From: Sabellastarte sp. h YS-2021
Lineage: Eukaryota; Annelida; Polychaeta; Sabellida; Sabellidae
Direction: 5' to 3'
Assembly: GCA_964017235.1 (NCBI GenBank)
Contig: OZ024928.1
Location: 151,304,881-151,368,880, forward strand
Length of the DNA: 64,000 bases
Position 1 is the stretch's first letter. Each line of letters starts with the position of its first letter. The translations under genes were made by a program, and so were the position numbers. Of the stretch, positions 39,612 through 51,417 are shown one piece after another. The notes beneath the pieces were generated by a model, which made no database searches, was not told where the DNA came from, and worked only from the letters and a program-made list of their open reading frames with translations.

Positions 39612-42600
39612 TTGGTTGGGTTGAAAATTTTGACGAAATCACTCTATCTTGCACGGTTAAGAAGATAGAAGCCAATTCCTGTTTTTCTATTTTTGGCAAA
39701 AATTTGAAAATTCAAAATGGCCGCCATTATTGGGAAAAGGAAATTTTTTTGAAAATTGCCAAGAGTACATTTCTTAGATACCCTATGGGTCGAAAATTTC
39801 AACAAAATAACTCTATTTTGCACGGTTAAGGCCAGTTTGTGTTTTTCCATTTTGGGCAAAAATTCTAAAATTCAAAATGGCTGCCATTTTTGGGGAGGGG
39901 AAAATTTTTTGAAAATTGCAAAGATTACATTCCTTAGATACCCTGTGGGTTGAAAATTTCGACGAAATCGCTCTATCTCGCATGGTTAAGGAGATAGAAG
40001 CAAATTTGTGTTTTGCCATTTTTGGCAAAAATTTGAAAATTCAAAATGGCCGCCATTTTAGGGGAGGGGAAAATTTTTTAGAAATTACCAAGAGTACAAT
40101 GCTCAGATACCCTGTGGGTCGAAAATTTTGACGAAATCACTCTATCTGGCACGGTTAAGGAGATAGAAGCAAATTTGTGTTTTGCCATTTTTGGCAAAAA
40201 TTCGAAAATTCAAAATGGCCGCCATTTTTGGGGAGGGGAAAATTTTTGGAAAATTGCAAAGATTGCATTTCTTAGATACCCTGTGGGTCGAAAATTTCGA
40301 CGAAATCGCTCTATCTCGCACGGTTAAGGAGATAGAAGCAAATTTGTGTTTTGCCATTTTTGGCAAAAATTCGAAAATTCAAAATGGCCGCCATTTTTGG
40401 GGAGGGGAAAATTTTTTGAAAATTGCAAATATTACATTCCTTAGATACCCTGTGGGTCGAAAATTTCGATGAAATCGCTCTATCTCGCACGGTTAAGGAG
40501 ATAGAAGCAAATTTGTGTTTTGCCATTTTTGGCAAAAATTCGAAAATTCAAAATGGCCGCCATTTTTGGGGAGGGGAAAATTTTTTGAAAATTGCAAAGA
40601 TTACATTCCTTAGATACCCTGTGGGTCGAAAATTTCGACGAAATCGCTCTATCTCGCACGGTTAAGGAGATAGAGGCAAAAATTCGAAAATTCAAAATGG
40701 CCGCCATTTTTGGGGAGGGGAAAATTTTTGGAAAATTGCAAAGATTGCATTCCTTAGATACCCTGTGGGTCGAAAATTTCGACGAAATCGCTCTATCTCG
40801 CACGGTTAAGGAGATAGAAGCAAATTTGTGTTTTGCCATTTTTGGCAAAAATTCGAAAATTCAAAATGGCCGCCATTTTTGGGGAGGGGAAAATTTTTTG
40901 AAAATTGCAAATATTACATTCCTTAGATACCCTGTGGGTCGAAAATTTCGATGAAATCGCTCTATCTCGCACGGTTAAGGAGATAGAAGCAAATTTGTGT
41001 TTTGCCATTTTTGGCAAAAATTCGAAAATTCAAAATGGCCGCCATTTTTGGGGAGGGGAAAATTTTTGGAAAATTGCAAAGATTGCATTCCTTAGATACC
41101 CTGTGGGTCGAAAATTTCGACGAAATCGCTCTATCTCGCACGGTTAAGGAGATAGAAGCAAATTTGTGTTTTGCAATTTTTGGCAAAAATTCGAAAATTC
41201 AAAATGGCCGCCATTTTTGGGGAGGGGAAAATTTTTTGAAAATTGCAAAGATTACATTCCTTAGATACCCTGTGGGTCAAAAATTTCGACGAAATCGCTC
41301 TATCTCGCACGGTTAAGGAGATAGAAGCAAATTTGTGTTTTGCCATTTTTGGCAAAAATTCGAAAATTCAAAATGGCCGCCATTTTTGGGGAGGGGAAAT
41401 TTTTTTGAAAATTGCAAATATTACATTCCTTAGATACCCTGTGGGTCGAAAATTTCGACGAAATCGCTCTATCTCGCACGGTTAAGGAGATAGAAGCAAA
41501 TTTGTGTTTTGCCATTTTTGGCAAAAATTCGAAAATTCAAAATGGCCGCCATTTTTGGGGAGGGGAAAATTTTTGGAAAATTGCAAAGATTGCATTCCTT
41601 AGATACCCTGTGGGTCGAAAATTTCGACGAAATCGCTCTATCTCGCACGGTTAAGGAGATAGAAGCAAATTTGTGTTTTGCCATTTTTGGCAAAAATTCG
41701 AAAATTCAAAATGGCCGCCATTTTTGGGGAGGGGAAAATTTTTTGAAAATTGCAAAGATTGCATTCCTTAGATCCCCTGTGGGTCGAAAATTTCGACGAA
41801 ATCGCTCTATCTCGCACGGTTAAGGAGATAGAAGCAAATTTGTGTTTTGCCATTTTTGGCAAAAATTCGAAAATTCAAAATGGCCGCCATTTTTGGGGAG
41901 GGGAAAATTTTTGGAAAATTGCAAAGATTGCATTCCTTAGATCCCCTGTGGGTCGAAAATTTTGCCGAAATCGCTCTATCTCGCACGGTTAAGGAGATAG
42001 AAGCAAATTTGTGTTTTGCCATTTTTGGCCAAAATTCGAAAATTCAAAATGGCCGCCATTTTTGGGGAGGGGAAAATTTTTGGAAAATTGCAAAGATTGC
42101 ATTCCTTAGATACCCTGTGGGTCGAAAATTTCGACGAAATCGCTCTATCTCGCACGGTTAAGGAGATAGAAGCAAATTTGTGTTTTGCCATTTTTGGCCA
42201 AAATTCGAAAATTCAAAATGGCCGCCATTTTTGGGGAGGGGAAAATTTTTTGAAAATTGCAAATATTACATTCCTTAGATACCCTGTGGGTCGAAAATTT
42301 CGATGAAATCGCTCTATCTCGCACGGTTAAGGAGATAGAAGCAAATTTGTGTTTTGCCATTTTTGGCAAAAATTCGAAAATTCAAAATGGCCGCCATTTT
42401 TGGGGAGGGGAAAATTTTTGGAAAATTGCAAAGATTGCATTCCTTAGATACCCTGTGGGTCGAAAATTTCGACGAAATCGCTCTATCTCGCACGGTTAAG
42501 GAGATAGAAGCAAATTTGTGTTTTGCCATTTTTGGCAAAAATTCGAAAATTCAAAATGGCCGCCATTTTTGGGGAGGGGAAAATTTTTTGAAAATTGCAA

Positions 42601-44198
42601 AGATTGCATTCCTTAGATACCCTGTGGGTCGAAAATTTCGACGAAATCGCTCTATCTCGCACGGTTAAGGAGATAGAAGCAAATTTGTGTTTTGCCATTT
42701 TTGGCAAAAATTCGAAAATTCAAAATGGCCGCCATTTTTGGGGAGGGGAAAATATTTTGAAAATTGCAAAGATTGCATTGCTTAGATACCCTGTGCGTCT
42801 AAAATTTTGCCGAAATCGCTCTATCTCGCACGGTTAAGGAGATAGAAGCAAATTAGTGTTTTGCCATTTTTGGCAAAAATTCGAAAATTCAAAATGGCCG
42901 CCATTTTTGGGGAGGGGAAAATTTTTGGAAAATTGCAAAGATTGCATTCCTTAGATCCCCTGTGGGTCGAAAATTTTGCCGAAATCGCTCTATCTCGCAC
43001 GGTTAAGGAGATAGAAGCAAATTTGTGTTTTGCCATTTTTGGCAAAAATTCGAAAATTCAAAATGGCCGCCATTTTTGGGGAGGGGAAATTTTTTTGAAA
43101 ATTGCAAATATTACATTCCTTAGATACCCTGTGGGTCGAAAATTTCGACGAAATCGCTCTATCTCGCACGGTTAAGGAGATAGAAGCAAATTTGTGTTTT
43201 GCCATTTTTGGCAAAAATTCGAAAATTCAAAATGGCCGCCATTTTTGGGGAGGGGAAAATTTTTGGAAAATTGCAAAGATTGCATTCCTTAGATACCCTG
43301 TGGGTCGAAAATTTCGACGAAATCGCTCTATCTCGCACGGTTAAGGAGATAGAAGCAAATTTGTGTTTTGCCATTTTTGGCAAAAATTCGAAAATTCAAA
43401 ATGGCCGCCATTTTTGGGGAGGGGAAAATTTTTTGAAAATTGCAAATATTACATTCCTTAGATACCCTGTGGGTCGAAAATTTCGACGAAATCGCTCTAT
43501 CTCGCACGGTTAAGGAGATAGAAGCAAATTTGTGTTTTGCCATTTTTGGCAAAAATTCAAAATGGCCGCCATTTTTGGGGAGGGGAAAATATTTTGAAAA
43601 TTGCAAAGATTGCATTGCTTAGATACCCTGTGTGTCGAAAATTTTGCCGAAATCGCTCTATCTCGCACGGTTAAGGAGATAGAAGCAAATTAGTGTTTTG
43701 CCATTTTTGGCAAAAATTCGAAAATTCAAAATGGCCGCCATTTTTGGGGAGGGGAAAATTTTTGGAAAATTGCAAAGATTGCATTCCTTAGATCCCCTGT
43801 GGGTCGAAAATTTTGCCGAAATCGCTCTATCTCGCACGGTTAAGGAGATAGAAGCAAATTTGTGTTTTGCCATTTTTGGCAAAAATTCGAAAATTCAAAA
43901 TGGCCGCCATTTTTGGGGAGGGGAAAATTTTTGGAAAATTGCAAATATTACATTCCTTAGATACCCTGTGGGTCGAAAATTTCGACGAAATCGCTCTATC
44001 TCGCACGGTTAAGGAGATAGAAGCAAATTTGTGTTTTGCCATTTTTGGCAAAAATTCGAAAATTCAAAATGGCCGCCATTTTTGGGGAGGGGAAAATTTT
44101 TTGAAAATTGCAAAGAGTACACTCCTCAGATACCCTGCGGGTCGAAAATTTTGCCGAAATCGCTCTATCTCGCACGGTTAAGGAGATAGAAGCAAATT
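39612..44198 (+). repeat. 169-bp satellite array in B2 (about 27 monomers) with higher-order structure
   Basis: Same monomer as B1. Variant monomers recur at fixed larger spacings: a marked monomer at 41412, 42257 and 43102 (845 bp, five units) and at 40905 to 41412 (507 bp, three units). A second variant recurs at 42821 and 43658 (837 bp, five units less a small deletion near 43555). One monomer near 40670 has a large internal deletion. Confidence 0.88.
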
Positions 44199-44534
44199 AC
44201 TCAAAAGTAGTACTGAAAATACACAATGAAGTACCTAAATGGCTATTACTCATGTACTGACAAAGCTATCAGTCCCAAATGCAATACCAAGCGAGCTATG
44301 GACATAACAATCTTGTATTCAAAATTGTAGTAAAATATCTTTAATTATTTTGGCTTAAATGCACGGAAACCAATGGGTACTGAAAATAGCTGTACTTAAG
44401 TATTACTCAGTAAGCAAAAGAGGTACAACAGCCAAAAGCAATCCCAAGCAAGCAACTGACCCAATAAGCCTGCATACCAAATTTGGTGACAATAGCTCTA
44501 ATACTTTTCCTTTAAATGAGCGGAAACCATGCGT

Positions 44535-44618
44535 GACGCCGGACATCGGACGCCGGACGCCGGACATCGGACATCGGACATCGGACAACGGACATCGGAC
44601 ATCGGACATCGGACGGCG
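44535..44618 (+). repeat. 7-bp CGGACNN minisatellite in B2
   Basis: About eleven units, the longest of the three copies, showing that the block changes length independently of the rest of the element. Confidence 0.8.
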
Positions 44619-46396
44619 AAAAAAGCAAAAATAATATATCCACCCCCCAGGGGGGTGGACATAAATATGTGAAAAATGTCTAAAAATGGTCACTCGGGTG
44701 GGGATTTATGGTCCTCATACACAGGTTAAATGTCTTCTTAAAGCCTTAATTTTTGGCACATATAAAAATAACATACTAATATCTTCCCAGATAGGATTTG
44801 AGCTCTATCAGTCACATAGTTTGACAGTCACAGGGCTTAAAAGTAGCAAAAAGTCCAAATATTGGGTCTTTGGGAGCCTTTTAGAGACCTCAATTTGACC
44901 TTCAAAATTAAAGCTTCAGACTTAAAATCTGTTACATACTAAGATTACACACAGAATATATATCTAATACAGTTTGAAACTTCTCAGACTTCCCATTTCC
45001 AAGTTACAGGGAAAAAGATGTGAAAAATGTCTTATAAGGGTCACTCGGGTGGGTGTTTATGGTCCTGATACACAGGTTAACTGTCTATTAAAGGCCTAAA
45101 TGTTGGGGCACATATAAGAAAACACATAGATATATTCCCAGATGATATTTAACTTAGATGAGAGACATAGTTTGAAAGCTACAGTGCTTGAAAGTGGCAA
45201 AAAGTGCATAAATTGGGTCTCTGTGGGCACTTTTGAGACCTTAAGTCGACCCCTTTGGGTAAACCTACAGCCCTAAAATTTTCTACAGACAAGGATTACA
45301 TATCAAAGTTATACCTAGCGCAGTTTGAGACTCATCAGAATTACCACTTCCAAATTATAGGGCAAAATATGTGAAAAGTATAGCAAAAAATTCCTAAGTG
45401 GGGGTATTTATGGGCCTCAAACACAATTTTCTCCTCAACTTAAAGTCGTGATTTTCGGCACATGTACTAAGAACATATTAATGTGTTGTCAGGTATAATT
45501 TCAGCCAGCTGAGCATCATAGTTTGTGACCTACAGGGCTCTAAGTGGCCAAAAGTCCAATTTCTGACCTTAAGGTGGCCATAAGTTCTTTTTTACTGGGA
45601 GTTTAAGGTCACCTTAAAATAGGGATCTTCCTTTGGGCACCCTTAACATGTGTACCAAGTTTGAAAAAAAAATATTAATTTGTTTTTGAGTTATCGCGTC
45701 CACAAGGAAATTTCTACGGCGGCGGCGGCGCGACGGACCTGAATCCAATATATCCCCGACTTTCGTCTGGGGATATAATTACCTTTGTATGGTGGAAGCT
45801 TATACTTCCACTGTTGTTTTTTTTATTTTTTAGTAAGAATACCCATTTAAGTGGCCAAATGACTTTACTGACACTTTTCTAAAAGGAATTGTGTGGTTTG
45901 GTTCAAGGAAGAAATGAATCTATGTTAAAGGCAAACAAAGGTTCCAAAATCTTCCATGGTGACGTATTTGCCCTAAACACAGGGAAATACAGACCAGGAT
46001 GTATTTTTTTTACATACACCGGCGCCCCGGTACTATGGATAATGAGTGTGTATAGCTTTCGTTGTTTCAACAATATCTTCACTTTGGAAAGTATGTAACT
46101 TAAAAACATGAATAAAATATCATTAGAAAGTTATTTTTACAGCGTTTCTGCTCATGTTTGTTGCATAAAAATCCATGCAGAAACTAGAAATAGGCCGCCC
46201 TGTTGATAGTAGATGCGAATAGAAACAGGATAGCATAGAAGAACACACATTATCATGTGTAATGTCCACCCATGAACCTTTTGCCCAAATTGTACAGTAG
46301 TCTTACAAGACCCTGTTTCATTTGTAAAATATATCAATGATGCTTAAATATTTGTTAGTGTAGATGTAAATTATTTCAGCTTCATGCCTTTTTGCA

Positions 46397-48631
46397 TTGG
46401 TTGGGTTGAAAATTTTGACGAAATCACTCTATCTTGCACGGTTAAGAAGATAGAAGCAAATTCCTGTTTTTCTATTTTTGGCAAAAATTTGAAAATTCAA
46501 AATGGCCGCCATTTTTGGAAAAAGGAAATTTTTTTGAAAATTGCCAAGAGTACATTTCTTAGATACCCTATGGGTCGAAAATTTCAACAAAATAACTCTA
46601 TTTTGCACGGTTAAGGCCAGTTTGTGTTTTTCCATTTTGGGCAAAAATTCGAAAATTCAAAATGGCTGCCATTTTTGGGGAGGGGAAAATTTTTTGAAAA
46701 TTGCAAAGATTACATTCCTTAGATACCCTGTGGGTTGAAAAATTTCGACGAAATCGCTCTATCTCGCATGGTTAAGGAGATAGAAGCAAATTTGTGTTTT
46801 GCCATTTTTGGCAAAAATTTGAAAATTCAAAATGGCCGCCATTTTAGGGGAGGGGAAATTTTTTTTTAAATTGCCAAGAATACAATGCTCAAATACCTGT
46901 GGGTCGAAAATTTTGACGAAATCGCTCTATCTCGCATGGTTAAGGAGATAGAAGGAAATTTGTGTTTTGCCATTTTTGGCAAAACTTCGAAAATTCAAAA
47001 TGGCCGCCATTTTTGGGGAGGGGAAATTTTTTTGAAAATTGCAAAGATTGCATTGCTTAGATACCCTGTGCGTCGAAAATTTTGCACGGTTAAGGAGATA
47101 GAAGCAAATTAGTGTTTTGCCATTTTTGGCAAAAATTCGAAAATTCAAAATGGCCGCCATTTTTGGGGGAGGGGAAAATTTTGGGAAAATTGCAAAGATT
47201 GCATTCCTTAGATACCCTGTGGGTCGAAAATTTCGACGAAATCGCTCTATCTCGCACGGTTAAGGAGATAGAAGCAAATTTGTGTTTTGCCATTTTTGGC
47301 AAAAATTCGAAAATTCAAAATGGCCGCCATTTTTGGGGAGGGGAAAATTTTTTGAAAATTGCAAAGATTGCATTCCTTAGATACCCTGTGGGTCGAAAAT
47401 TTCGACGAAATCGCTCTATCTCGCACGGTTAAGGAGATAGAAGCAAATTAGTGTTTTGCCATTTTTGGCAAAAATTCGAAAATTCAAAATGGCCGCCATT
47501 TTTGGGGAGGGAAAATTTTTTGAAAATTCCAAAGAGTACACTCCTGAGATACCCTGTGGGTCGAAAATTTCGACGAAATCGCTCTATCTCGCACGGTTAA
47601 GGAGATAGAAGCAAATTTGTGTTTTGCCATTTTTGGCAAAAATTCGAAAATTTAAAATGGCCGCCATTTTTGGGGAGGGGAAAATTTTTTGAAAATTGCA
47701 AATATTACACTCCTTAGATACCCTGTGGGTCGAAAATTTCGACGAAATCGCTCTATCTCGCACGGTTAAGGAGATAGAAGCAAATTTGTGTTTTGCCATT
47801 TTTGGCAAAAATTCGAAAATTCAAAATGGCCGCCATTTTTGGGGAGGGGAAAATTTTTTGAAAATTACCAAGAGTACACTCCTTAGATACCCTGTGGGTC
47901 GAAAATTTTGACGAAATCGCTCTATCTCGCACGGTTAAGGAGATAGAAGCAAATTTGTGTTTTGCCATTTTTGGCAAAAATTCGAAAATTCAAAATGGCC
48001 GCCATTTTTGGGGAGGGGAAAATTTTTTGAAAATTGCAAATATTACATTCCTTAGATACCCTGTGGGTCGAAAATTTCGACGAAATCGCTCTATCTCGCA
48101 CGGTTAAGGAGATAGAAGCAAATTTGTGTTTTGCCATTTTTGGCAAAAATTCTAAAATTCAAAATGGCCGCCATTTTTGGGGAGGGGAAAATTTTTTGAA
48201 AATTGCAAAGAGTACACTCCTTAGATACCCTGTGGGTTGAAAATTTCGACGAAATCGCTCTATCTCGCACGGTTAAGGAGATAGAAGGAAATTTGTGTTT
48301 TGCCATTTTTGGCAAAAATTCGAAAATTCAAAATGGCCGCCATTTTTGGGGAGGGGAAAATTGTTTGAAAATTGCAAAGATTGCATTGCTCAGATACCCT
48401 GTGGGTCGAAAATTTTGCCGAAATCGCTCTATCTCGCACGGTTAAGGAGATAGAAGCAAATTTGTGTTTTGCCATTTTTGGCAAAAATTCGAAAATTCAA
48501 AATGGCCGCCATTTTTGGGGAGGGGAAAATTTTTTGAAAATTGCAAAGAGTACACTCCTTAGATACCCTGTGGGTCGAAAATTTTGCCGAAATCGCTCTA
48601 TCTCGCACGGTTAAGGAGATAGAAGCAAATT
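46397..48631 (+). repeat. 169-bp satellite array in B3 (about 13 monomers)
   Basis: Shares the diverged 5' border monomers with B1 and B2. It contains shortened monomers near 46880 and 47085 and then the block collinear with B1. Confidence 0.88.
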
Positions 48632-48967
48632 ACTCAAAAGTAGTACTGAAAATACACAATGAAGTACCTAAATGGCTATTACTCATGTACTGACAAAGCT
48701 ATCAGTCCCAAATGCAATACCAAGCGAGCTATGGACATAACAATCTTGTATTCAAAATTGTAGTAAAATATCTTTAATTATTTTGGCTTAAATGCACGGA
48801 AACCAATGGGTACTGAAAATAGCTGTACTTAAGTATTACTCAGTAAGCAAAAGAGGTACAACAGCCAAAAGCAATCCCAAGCAAGCTACTGACCCAATAA
48901 GCCTGCATACCAAATTTGGTGACAATAGCTCTAATACTTTTCCTTTAAATGAGCGGAAACCATGCGT

Positions 48968-49044
48968 GACGCCGGACATTGGACGCCGGACGCCGGACAT
49001 CGGACATCGGACAACGGACATCGGACATCGGACATCGGACGGCG
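48968..49044 (+). repeat. 7-bp CGGACNN minisatellite in B3
   Basis: About ten units; one has changed to TGGAC. Confidence 0.8.
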
Positions 49045-49978
49045 AAAAAAGCAAAAATAATATATCCACCCCCCAGGGGGGTGGACATAATGACTGAGAT
49101 ATTGCATGTTAAAGATTGAATTTTTTATATTCACTGTTGTCACTGCATTTGACAGTCTTTTTCACATTCTCTCATTGAATATTTGTATTATTTAAACCAT
49201 AAATCGTACAAAACGGAGAACAATAAAACTGAAACATCCCTCATCAGACAAATACAGAAAAAATATATCACTCATGAACAATATAATACTCGTGCTACGA
49301 AATCGTATAATATTGTTATCTTCATTCGTGATATATTTATTCTGTATTTGTCATTCGGGAAGTTTTCCTATTATGTGCAGTAGATCTTTTAAAGCTTTTC
49401 AAAGAAAATAATACACACATTGATAGAGATAACCTTTTATCCTGTTCTTGATTCTGTAAATTACCTTAAAATAACCTCATACAAGGAAAGAGATTGAACT
49501 TAAGCTTTTTAAATTATGTGATTTAAAAAGTGGGTATAACACGAATACTAGTATTCTTACCTTATTTTTCAAAGGTTTTCAACCAAAACACCAGTTTTTG
49601 ATTGAATATTTTAACAATGCCTGTCCATATTACTTTCCAGATATAAAAAAAATGTGCATTTTGGAATATTGCATAACAATAGATGAATACAGAACAGAAT
49701 CTGGCATAACGTCACTCAAACTTTACAAAATACATACTTAACATTTACAAGTGAGCCACATGAAGTGTCTCCCTTGCTTTACTTCAGGGAAAAAAGTTCA
49801 TTAAATATTTCTGAACTATAATTTATTGTTATATCCTTTCATTATTCTGAATCTATGCAATATTAGACTAAAGGTTTTCAGTGAACGAAGAAAACATCAA
49901 CCTACTATAATACTAACTGATATCATTAGTAAGTAATTATTCACAGACAAAAATCATATTACTTAAGATCTCCACACA

Positions 49979-49984
49979 TTTATT
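49979..49984 (-). terminator. Poly(A) signal of the 50302-51417 terminal exon
   Basis: A canonical AATAAA on the minus strand follows the stop codon by about 320 nt and is itself followed by a GT-rich stretch (TGTGTGGAG), the usual layout of a cleavage and polyadenylation site. The 3' UTR would then run from 50301 to roughly 49955-49970. Confidence 0.5.
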
Positions 49985-50301
49985 GCACAACATTCACATG
50001 AAACATATGGATAAAACTTGATGAAAATGCAAAACTGGAAAGTCTCACATGGTCAATATAAATATATAGAACAATATGAAATCTTTGAATAATCTTCCAC
50101 AAGTCATTGTTATACATATGAGTAACTTATAAATACTGTACAGTGTACACTACCCTGAAAGCTATGTGTCATTAGTACCCCATATTTGCACTCAAAGTAC
50201 ATGTAAATAAACTTGAATAATACAGTACAAGATAAATACAAAATAACCAATAATATATAGAAAGAAACCTACAAAGTAAGTGTTTCTTTGGTGAAGGAAT
50301 G

Positions 50302-51417
50302 TTACTTTTTCTCTGTGTTTTGGTCCACTCCAGTATTAAATAAATCTATCATTTTCTTCACATAAGTTGCTCGCTCTTGCCGTTTCTTTGATGACAGAGG
50401 CTTTGCATAGTAGGAAATTCCACTGGTTGATGACTGAGGTTCCTTTGTAGTTAACTGTTCCTGAGCAGGGCTTCTACTATCACTTGCCATTTCTCCAGCA
50501 CAATCTGCACCTCTGTTGTCTGCTTCCGTGAGTTCTTCCTCAACAGATGTACCTTTTGTGGAACTGCCTGAATGGCATTCAAAATGTTGAGTAACTGCTG
50601 CAACCATGGAATTACTAGATTCTGGAATAGCTCTGGCTTCCTCTGCTGTGAGGTTATCTTCTTCCTTCTTGGGATTAACCACCTCACTGGAATGGTATGG
50701 TACATTGTTATTGACACAAGTCTTTTCTACTTGGTCAATTTCCTTATCTAAAGTGGTCCCACCCAAAGTAACTCTGTCTTCAGTGAGGTTACAACCATGG
50801 ATCTCTTTACTGGTTTCCTTCATTTCAAATTCTATAAGCGTTTCACAAGAATTGTCAGTTTTCATCACTAAGGCACTCTTATCTGATCCACCATTGTCAC
50901 CAATGTTACCTTTGTCTCTTGAATTGCTTGTTCCAAGAAAGCCGTTTTCCAAATTATCTTTATCATTCACATAAAAATCTTTTGTTTTAGTATCAATAGG
51001 TTTTCCCTTTCTAGTTATAGCATCTGCCTGTTGTTTGATGTATTTGCCTTTGTCATCAGCCTTGCGCATGTCCAAACTTGGTTGACCATTCTGACAAGTA
51101 TCATCCAAATTGCTACAACTGCACTCTTTCTGCACTGTAGAACTTTCTGACTGATCTATCTCTTCCAATGTATCATTGAACCCATCTAAAGTGTCTTCTG
51201 AACCACCAGCAGTTGGTTGGTCTATGTCTTCTAATGTATCATTGATGCCATCAATAGTGTCTACAGAGCCACCAGTCTCGATCCCTCTGAACTGGTTGAG
51301 AGTGGTGACTGAAGCCCCATCTTTTAGGGTACAGTCGAGTACCAGTACTTCCCACAGACTGGGGTCACTGAAGACACTGTCTACCATCTCCATATTCTCC
51401 ATGTCCAGCATGTCAGC
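50302..51417 (-). CDS. 3'-terminal coding exon, 371 residues, inside the DAPK intron; alternative DAPK end or another gene's last exon
   Basis: Longest open frame in the window. A phase-0 acceptor (attttggtttcag, 51418 onward) precedes an exon of 371 codons ending in TAA at 50302-50304, with AATAAA about 320 nt downstream. I do not recognise a family. Residues 1-28 are hydrophobic and acidic (ADMLDMENMEMVDSVFSDPS, then LWEVLVLD). Residues 49-92 are two tandem 22-residue repeats of the form GGSxDTxDGxNDTLExIDQ. The middle is long, acidic, Ser/Thr-rich and probably disordered. The C-terminus is basic and likely helical (KKRQERATYVKKMIDLFN). It lies on the DAPK strand between the calmodulin exon and the linker exon. 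Since that calmodulin exon also ends in phase 0, splicing into it would give a kinase with a unique tail and no ankyrin or death domains. Equally, it may end an unrelated gene whose earlier exons I cannot see. The codon reading is strong; membership in DAPK is inference. Confidence 0.6.
   Translation of the reverse strand, partial: ADMLDMENMEMVDSVFSDPSLWEVLVLDCTLKDGASVTTLNQFRGIETGGSVDTIDGINDTLEDIDQPTAGGSEDTLDGFNDTLEEIDQSESSTVQKECSCSNLDDTCQNGQPSLDMRKADDKGKYIKQQADAITRKGKPIDTKTKDFYVNDKDNLENGFLGTSNSRDKGNIGDNGGSDKSALVMKTDNSCETLIEFEMKETSKEIHGCNLTEDRVTLGGTTLDKEIDQVEKTCVNNNVPYHSSEVVNPKKEEDNLTAEEARAIPESSNSMVAAVTQHFECHSGSSTKGTSVEEELTEADNRGADCAGEMASDSRSPAQEQLTTKEPQSSTSGISYYAKPLSSKKRQERATYVKKMIDLFNTGVDQNTEKK

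Larger units (their letters stand above)
39398..44662 (+). mobile_element. Family B element copy B2, largest array, nested in family C
   Basis: Same ends as B1, inserted inside a ~352-bp monomer of family C. Joining the flanks reproduces the uninterrupted sequence seen in a neighbouring C monomer (AAAATATGTGAAAAATG, near 39054), so both element boundaries are fixed to within the ambiguous AA. Its length of 5265 bp comes from an expanded satellite array. Confidence 0.9.
38380..45560 (+). repeat. ~352-bp tandem array of family C, interrupted by B2
   Basis: Five to six monomers, landmarked by a GTCACTCGGGTGGGTGTTTA-like segment at about 38721, 39072, 44688, 45041 and 45394. Each continues with TCATACACAGGTTAAATGTC and later CATTTCCAAGTTACAGGG. 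Outer monomers are more diverged than central ones. Confidence 0.82.
37222..45776 (+). mobile_element. Family C element, split by B2
   Basis: Begins ACTAGATTGGGCCAACTCGG, resembling the start of family B (ACTAGAAATAGGCC). It ends in a hairpin, TATATCCCC-GAC-TTTC-GTC-T-GGGGATATA, at about 45749-45775, preceded by a CGGCGGCGGCGCGACGGACC block. TATCCCCAGAC near 37250 and TATCCCCAGACG at 37380 are reverse complements of the outer arm CGTCTGGGGATA. The centre is a ~352-bp tandem array. Without B2 the element is about 3.3 kb. No open frame of note. Confidence 0.7.
46193..49088 (+). mobile_element. Family B element copy B3
   Basis: Same 5' and 3' ends as B1 and B2, with flanks GCAGAA and AATGACTG. 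The right-hand ~1.7 kb is collinear with B1 at a constant offset of 24060 bp, monomer for monomer, up to the minisatellite. It lies only about 420 bp to the right of the family C end. Confidence 0.87.
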
